Part shown: positions 60,390 through 64,000 of the stretch, piece after piece | Layout: each line of letters starts with the position of its first letter | How positions within the stretch are numbered: position 1 is the stretch's first letter | Origin: Gemmobacter sp. | Lineage (GTDB): Bacteria > Pseudomonadota > Alphaproteobacteria > Rhodobacterales > Rhodobacteraceae | Assembly (NCBI RefSeq): GCF_034676705.1 | Contig: NZ_JAUCBS010000002.1 | Location: 506,001-570,000 of the forward strand | Direction of reading: 5' to 3' | Length of the DNA: 64,000 nt | Notes under the pieces: model-generated | The model's database searches: none | The model's input: the letters and a program-made list of their open reading frames with translations, nothing else | What the model was told of the DNA's origin: nothing | Position numbers and translations under genes: made by a program

Positions 60390-61511
60390 ATGAGCATGAC
60401 TTTCAAGGCGCTCTGTGCATCGTCGCTGCTTGCCTTGTGCCTGGGCGCGAGTCCGGCTGCCGCCGACAAGTTCACTGCAAGCCAGTGGCTTCCGCCGACC
60501 TACGCCCAGTCGATCCATGCCTACAAGAACATGTTCGACCGGCTGCGGGAACGGACAGGCGGCGCGGTTGACGTCGAGACCTTCTACGGCGCATCGCTTC
60601 TGCCCGCAAAGACCACCATTACCGGGGTTCGGGAAGGCGTGGCCGACATCGGCATGATCTATCCCGCCTATACCCCGGCGGAACTGCCGGTTCAGGTGTT
60701 TCTGAACAACGTCAACTTCTCCTCGACCGACTCGCTGGCCTCGGCCCTTGCCTTCACCGAAATGGGGTTTACCGACCCGCAGATGGTCAAGGAATTTGAC
60801 ACCTACAATGTGGTGTTCGGCGGCGCTTATGTGACCCCGCCCTACCTGTTCCTGTGCAATACCGAGGCCAAGTCGGCGGCACAGGCCTCGGGCAAGCGTT
60901 ACCGCACCGCCGGCTCGGCCTTTACCGGCCTGACCGAGGCCTTGGGCGGCACTGCCGTTTCGGTTCCGATCGGCGATGCCTACAGCGGCATGCAGCGCGG
61001 CTCTATCGACTGCATCATGGCCGACCCGACCAACCTGACCACCGCGTCGTTCAACGAAGTGGTCAAGAACATCACCACGGTTCCGATGGGCGGTTCGACG
61101 GGCGACCTTTGGGTTGTCCGCAAGGACAGCTGGGCAAAGATCAGCGAAGGCAACCGCAAGATCATGGTTGACGAGATGATCCGCGCGATGGTGCTGGTGC
61201 ACGATGAATGGGCAAGACAATCGGCCGCCTCCTTTGCCGACGCCGAGAAGCGCGGCATCGTGGTGTCCGAGCCCGACAAGGATCTGTCCGATGTGGTAGC
61301 CGGCTTCAAGAGCAAGTTCTTCACCGATCTGGTCGCAAACTCCAAAGATGTGAAGAACCCGCAGGAGCTGATGGACAAGTATATCGCACTTCAGGCGAAG
61401 TGGCATGACCTGCTGAAAGATGTTGATCGCAGCGACAACGACGCGGTGATCAAGATCGCTCAGGACGAACTTTACACCAAGATCAACCTGGCCACCTACG
61501 GCATGAAGTGA
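60390..61511 (+). CDS. dctP: TRAP transporter substrate-binding protein (DctP)
   Basis: A 373-residue periplasmic receptor. Signal peptide cleaves after about residue 27 (ASPAAA). The DctP fold has FTASQWLPPTYAQSIHAYKN and later IDCIMADPTNLTTASF. It belongs with binders of aromatic or keto acids by context; ligand perhaps a hydroxyphenylacetate. GGAGGAG precedes ATG 60390 closely; ATG 60396 is the alternative. Confidence 0.92.
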   Translation: MSMTFKALCASSLLALCLGASPAAADKFTASQWLPPTYAQSIHAYKNMFDRLRERTGGAVDVETFYGASLLPAKTTITGVREGVADIGMIYPAYTPAELPVQVFLNNVNFSSTDSLASALAFTEMGFTDPQMVKEFDTYNVVFGGAYVTPPYLFLCNTEAKSAAQASGKRYRTAGSAFTGLTEALGGTAVSVPIGDAYSGMQRGSIDCIMADPTNLTTASFNEVVKNITTVPMGGSTGDLWVVRKDSWAKISEGNRKIMVDEMIRAMVLVHDEWARQSAASFADAEKRGIVVSEPDKDLSDVVAGFKSKFFTDLVANSKDVKNPQELMDKYIALQAKWHDLLKDVDRSDNDAVIKIAQDELYTKINLATYGMK

Positions 61512-61517
61512 TGAGGG

Positions 61518-61546
61518 CAACGGCGCATCGGACCGATGCGCCGTTG
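61518..61546 (+). terminator. Terminator hairpin after dctP
   Basis: CAACGGCGCATCGG and its exact complement CCGATGCGCCGTTG meet over one base, giving a 12-base stem with a small loop, six bases after the dctP stop. Ends the TRAP operon. Confidence 0.75.
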
Positions 61547-61639
61547 TAGCTTGCGGGCCTGCCCGCTCCGCTCTGGTTGCGGGGCAAGAGCGCCCGACAT
61601 TGACCGGCAAAGAACACGATGGTGCAGGAGAAAACGGCC

Positions 61640-62164
61640 ATGGGTGATGTCATGGAAGCCCCAGGGCTTTCCGATCTGTTGAAAGGCGAGGTGGCCGTCG
61701 TCACCGGCGCGGCCATGGGCAATGGCGAAGCGATCGCTCGCGGATTTGCGCGCAGCGGGGCCCGTGTGGTCCTGTCCGACATGAATGCCGAGGCGCTCGC
61801 CGCAACCGTAGCAAGCCTGCGCTCCAAAGGGGCTGACGTGATCGGCGTTACCGGCAACGTCGCCAGCTATGCCGACTGCGAGCGTCTGGCGCCCAAGGCG
61901 CGCGCAGCATTTGGCGATGTCTCGATCCTGATCAACAATGCCGGCATCTGCCGCCGGGTTCCGGCCGAGGATGACGACTTCATCGGATCTGTCGAGGCTC
62001 AGCTGACCGTCAACGGGCTTGGGTCTGTCCATATGGTCAAGGCGCTCCTGGACCAGCTGAAGGCAACCCGCGGCCGCGTGGTGAACATTGGCTCTATCGC
62101 CAGCTTCGTCGCTACGACCGGGGGAATTGGCTATGGCATGTCGAAAGGCGCCGTGCTTCTGATG
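61640..62164 (+). pseudogene. SDR-family oxidoreductase, truncated by IS element
   Basis: About 175 residues of an SDR remain: cofactor motif TGAAMGNGEAIARG, NNAG, and YxxxK in GYGMSKGAVLL. The normal last 70 residues are missing; the frame runs on nine codons into the IS and stops at 62191. AGGAG at 61626 supports ATG 61640. It followed the TRAP genes, so it may have dehydrogenated the transported compound. No matching 3' piece lies beyond the IS. Confidence 0.88.
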
Positions 62165-63214
62165 GACTCTGTTGCACAAATCGGCTGCTGACTGTCCTTC
62201 CCCTTTCCCTGGGCAGACTTATCCCGCGACCTCTGTGACGGGGATGCCGAGCGCGGTGAAGCCATTGAGCACGGCAACCCTGACCTGGAACTCCGCAACC
62301 TGACGGTCGAAGTCTCGGGCGGACAGGCGCTGACCCAGCAGCTTGACGCAGTGCATCTTGGTTTCGGCGCGGCTTCGGCGGTGATAGCCGCTCCATCGTC
62401 GCCAGATGGTCCGCCCGACGCGCTTCGATGTGCGCAGGATTTCGTTGCGCGCGACAGCACCGGGGGTGTCTGGCTTCCAGGGCTTGGCGTTCTTGCGGGG
62501 CGGTATGATCGCCGCCGCGCCACGGGCCGCGATGGCGTCATGGCACTTGCGGGTGTCGAAGGCGCCGTCGGCGGTGACAGTGGCGATCTCCTGCTCGGGA
62601 GGGATCTGGCCCAGCAGTTCGGGCAGCATGGGCGCGTCGCCCACGTCGCTGGTGGTGAACTCGGCCGCCCGGATTTCTAGGGATTTCTCGTCGATCCCGA
62701 TGTGGATCTTGCGCCAAACCCGGCGTTTGGTGCCTCCATGCTTGCGGGCGTTCCATTCCCCTTCGCCCTCGACCTTGATCCCGGTGCTGTCCACCAGCAG
62801 GTGCAACGGGCCGTTGGAACCCCGGTAGGGAATGTTCACCTTCAACGCCTTCTGGCGGCGGCTGAGCGTGCTGAAGTCGGGCACGGCCCAGTCCAGGCCG
62901 ATCAGGCGCAGGAGGCTCTCAACAAACCCGGTTGTCTGTCGAAGCGCCATGCCGAACAGAACCTTCATCGTCAGGCAGGTTTGGATGGCGGCATCACCAT
63001 AGGCGGGCTGCCGCCCGCGCTTGCCGGTCGGTGCGGCTTCCCATGTCATGGCGGGATCGAACCAGATCGTCAGCGAGCCGCGGCGCTTCAGCGCTTCATT
63101 GTAGGCCGGCCAGTTCCTGGTCTTGTAGGTCGGAGGTGTCGGTCTGCTCATGCCTCACAGCTACCATGCTGGATTCACGAGATGAATCCCTCACAGGATT
63201 TGTGCAACAGAGCC
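62165..63214 (-). mobile_element. IS5-family insertion sequence (IS903-group size)
   Basis: A 1050-base element. The right end read inwards is GGCTCTGTTGCACAAATC (63197-63214) and the left is GACTCTGTTGCACAAATC (62165-62182), one mismatch. The flanking nine bases (CTTCTGATG and ATCGCCATG) are not a duplication, so the element marks a recombination joint rather than a simple insertion. Confidence 0.92.
62219..63151 (-). CDS. IS5-family transposase (DDE), IS903 group
   Basis: A 310-residue single-frame transposase. DDE residues are in LLVDSTGIKV, TADGAFDTRKCH and the RSRAETKMHCVKLLG region. N-terminal DUF4096-like segment YGDAAIQTCLTMKVLFG. Appears intact, so the element may still move. Confidence 0.93.
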   Translation of the reverse strand: MSRPTPPTYKTRNWPAYNEALKRRGSLTIWFDPAMTWEAAPTGKRGRQPAYGDAAIQTCLTMKVLFGMALRQTTGFVESLLRLIGLDWAVPDFSTLSRRQKALKVNIPYRGSNGPLHLLVDSTGIKVEGEGEWNARKHGGTKRRVWRKIHIGIDEKSLEIRAAEFTTSDVGDAPMLPELLGQIPPEQEIATVTADGAFDTRKCHDAIAARGAAAIIPPRKNAKPWKPDTPGAVARNEILRTSKRVGRTIWRRWSGYHRRSRAETKMHCVKLLGQRLSARDFDRQVAEFQVRVAVLNGFTALGIPVTEVAG

Positions 63215-63631
63215 ATCGCCATGGCAAACCATGACCCCGCAGCCTTCGAGGCGGCCGCGAGGGCGGTGGGCTTCCTGGGGTTTGGATACTATCCGCGCTC
63301 CGGCTTCATGCACATCGACCTCGGGCCTGCCCGGTCCTGGGGCGATCCCTTTCCGGTACGGCCCGTGCCCTTCGCCCCGGAACTCCCACCGGCGCGCGAA
63401 GCCCTGTCGGAAAGCCGCACGCTGCGCGGTGGCGGGGCGGCCGGGGCGGCCACCGTCGGCGCGGCCGGGGTGGAGGCTGTGAGGGGCGTCCTCGCCGAGA
63501 CCCAGTCCACGATCCAGCCGCTGGTGCCCTATCTCGACAGCCTGCGCTGGGTGCTGATTGCCATCGCGCTAATCGGCATCGCGGTCACCATTCACGCGCG
63601 GCTCGACGACTGGAAGCGGGGCCAGCGGTGA
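63215..63631 (+). pseudogene. C-terminal fragment of phage M15-type endolysin with membrane anchor
   Basis: The remaining frame has GFGYYPRSGFMHIDLGPARS, the C-terminal part of M15-type peptidase with the metal His in HIDLG; the N-terminal part with the other ligands is gone at the IS joint. After it come a linker and a membrane segment (LRWVLIAIALIGIAVTI) near the end. An ATG at 63221 could start a 136-residue remnant. It overlaps the next gene by four bases (GTGA). Confidence 0.75.
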
Positions 63632-63873
63632 CCGCCTGGCTCGTCACCCGTGGCCCGGCGCGCAAGGCGCTGGGCCTCATCTTCGCCGCCGCAGCGATCC
63701 TGCTGTTTCTGTTCAACCTGCGCCGTGCTGGCGAACGCGCAGGGCGCTCCGCCGAACGGCTTGATGCCCGAGAGAGAAACGATGCCATCCACCGCCAGAT
63801 GCTCGACGCCGCCGCCCGCCGCCCTGCTGATCGTGACGCTCTGGCTGACCGGCTGCGCGATGGGCGGTTCTGA
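63628..63873 (+). CDS. Rz-like phage inner-membrane spanin candidate
   Basis: An 81-residue protein: N-terminal membrane segment (ALGLIFAAAAILLFLFNL) and a highly charged helical remainder (AGERAGRSAERLDARERNDA). Type, size and place after an endolysin fit an i-spanin. GTG 63628 overlaps the endolysin stop. A lipoprotein frame lies inside its 3' half. Confidence 0.75.
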   Translation: MTAWLVTRGPARKALGLIFAAAAILLFLFNLRRAGERAGRSAERLDARERNDAIHRQMLDAAARRPADRDALADRLRDGRF

Positions 63874-64000
63874 CACCCGCGCACCTTGCCCGCCTGTGGT
63901 CGAGTACACCGCAGCAGATCAAGCGCGGGCCGCCGACGAGGTCGAGGCGCTGTCGGAGGGCGCCGTCGTCGTCCGGATGCTCAGCGACTACGCTGTGATG
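63782..64000 (+). CDS. Rz1-like outer-membrane lipoprotein nested in Rz frame (partial)
   Basis: The +1 frame opens with ATG 63782 inside the Rz-like gene and remains open to the window end (73 codons). It starts MPSTARCSTPPPAALLIVTL and continues to lipobox LTGC (about residue 25), then proline and acidic residues, a typical o-spanin. It overlaps the Rz-like gene by 92 bases. Its stop is outside the window. Confidence 0.75.
   Translation, partial: MPSTARCSTPPPAALLIVTLWLTGCAMGGSDTRAPCPPVVEYTAADQARAADEVEALSEGAVVVRMLSDYAVM

Noticed and set aside
50440..63214. Composite transposon made of two identical IS copies
   Set aside because: The two elements belong to different IS5-family groups with unrelated ends, so they cannot move the segment as a classic composite transposon.

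Overview
The window is high-GC, tightly packed alphaproteobacterial chromosome, most like a Rhodobacteraceae member (Paracoccus/Rhodobacter type). The signs are RutR-like boxes in front of a reductive pyrimidine operon, Liv-type and TRAP uptake systems beside catabolic genes, an HflK-HflC-DUF2065-DegP cluster, and a dispersed intergenic ATATTTGGATCAGAGCGAAA element. I could not search databases. Assignments rest on reading translated proteins, motifs, spacing and context.

Layout. (1) 1-2000: purine catabolism (allantoinase puuE, running off the left edge; HIU hydrolase) and a GNAT. (2) 1972-13381: a catabolic and uptake block. A LysR gene with a palindromic operator is followed by an aldehyde dehydrogenase, an atypical DHDPS-family protein, 3-hydroxyanthranilate 3,4-dioxygenase, a complete Liv ABC transporter, an aspartate-dehydrogenase-like protein, an arylformamidase-like hydrolase and a GntR regulator. 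(3) 13400-17000: OmpA-like lipoprotein, Ada-like methyltransferase, endonuclease III, adenosine-kinase-like PfkB. (4) 17000-25700: a nine-gene pyrimidine-type operon (carbamoylase, dihydropyrimidinase, SDR, VOC protein, five-gene ABC transporter region) divergent from a RutR-like TetR gene across two 16-bp operators. (5) 25700-41900: housekeeping and envelope genes (patatin, maiA copy 1, thiolase, xseA, purD, proA, ferredoxin, degP, DUF2065-hflC-hflK, gor, rpiA, mlaC-mlaA). (6) 42000-50434: type I secretion ABC and HlyD pair, RidA, GDPD, DUF482 acyltransferase, GST, pterin dehydratase, SDR, stand-alone RAM protein, STAS/HATPase pair.

(7) 50440-63214: a catabolic island between two different IS5-family elements. 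It carries DUF2783, FAD hydroxylase, MBL-fold protein, fumarylacetoacetase, homogentisate dioxygenase, a MarR regulator, maiA copy 2, a TRAP transporter and an SDR truncated by the right IS. (8) 63215-64000: prophage lysis remnant, with the C-terminal end of an M15-type endolysin, an Rz-like spanin and an Rz1-like lipoprotein nested in another frame and running off the edge.

The best candidates for something undescribed are the 3-hydroxyanthranilate/aspartate-dehydrogenase/Liv cluster, the extra small membrane protein in the pyrimidine ABC operon, and the two-part intergenic hairpin-plus-repeat module found nine times. No rRNA, tRNA or CRISPR array was seen.
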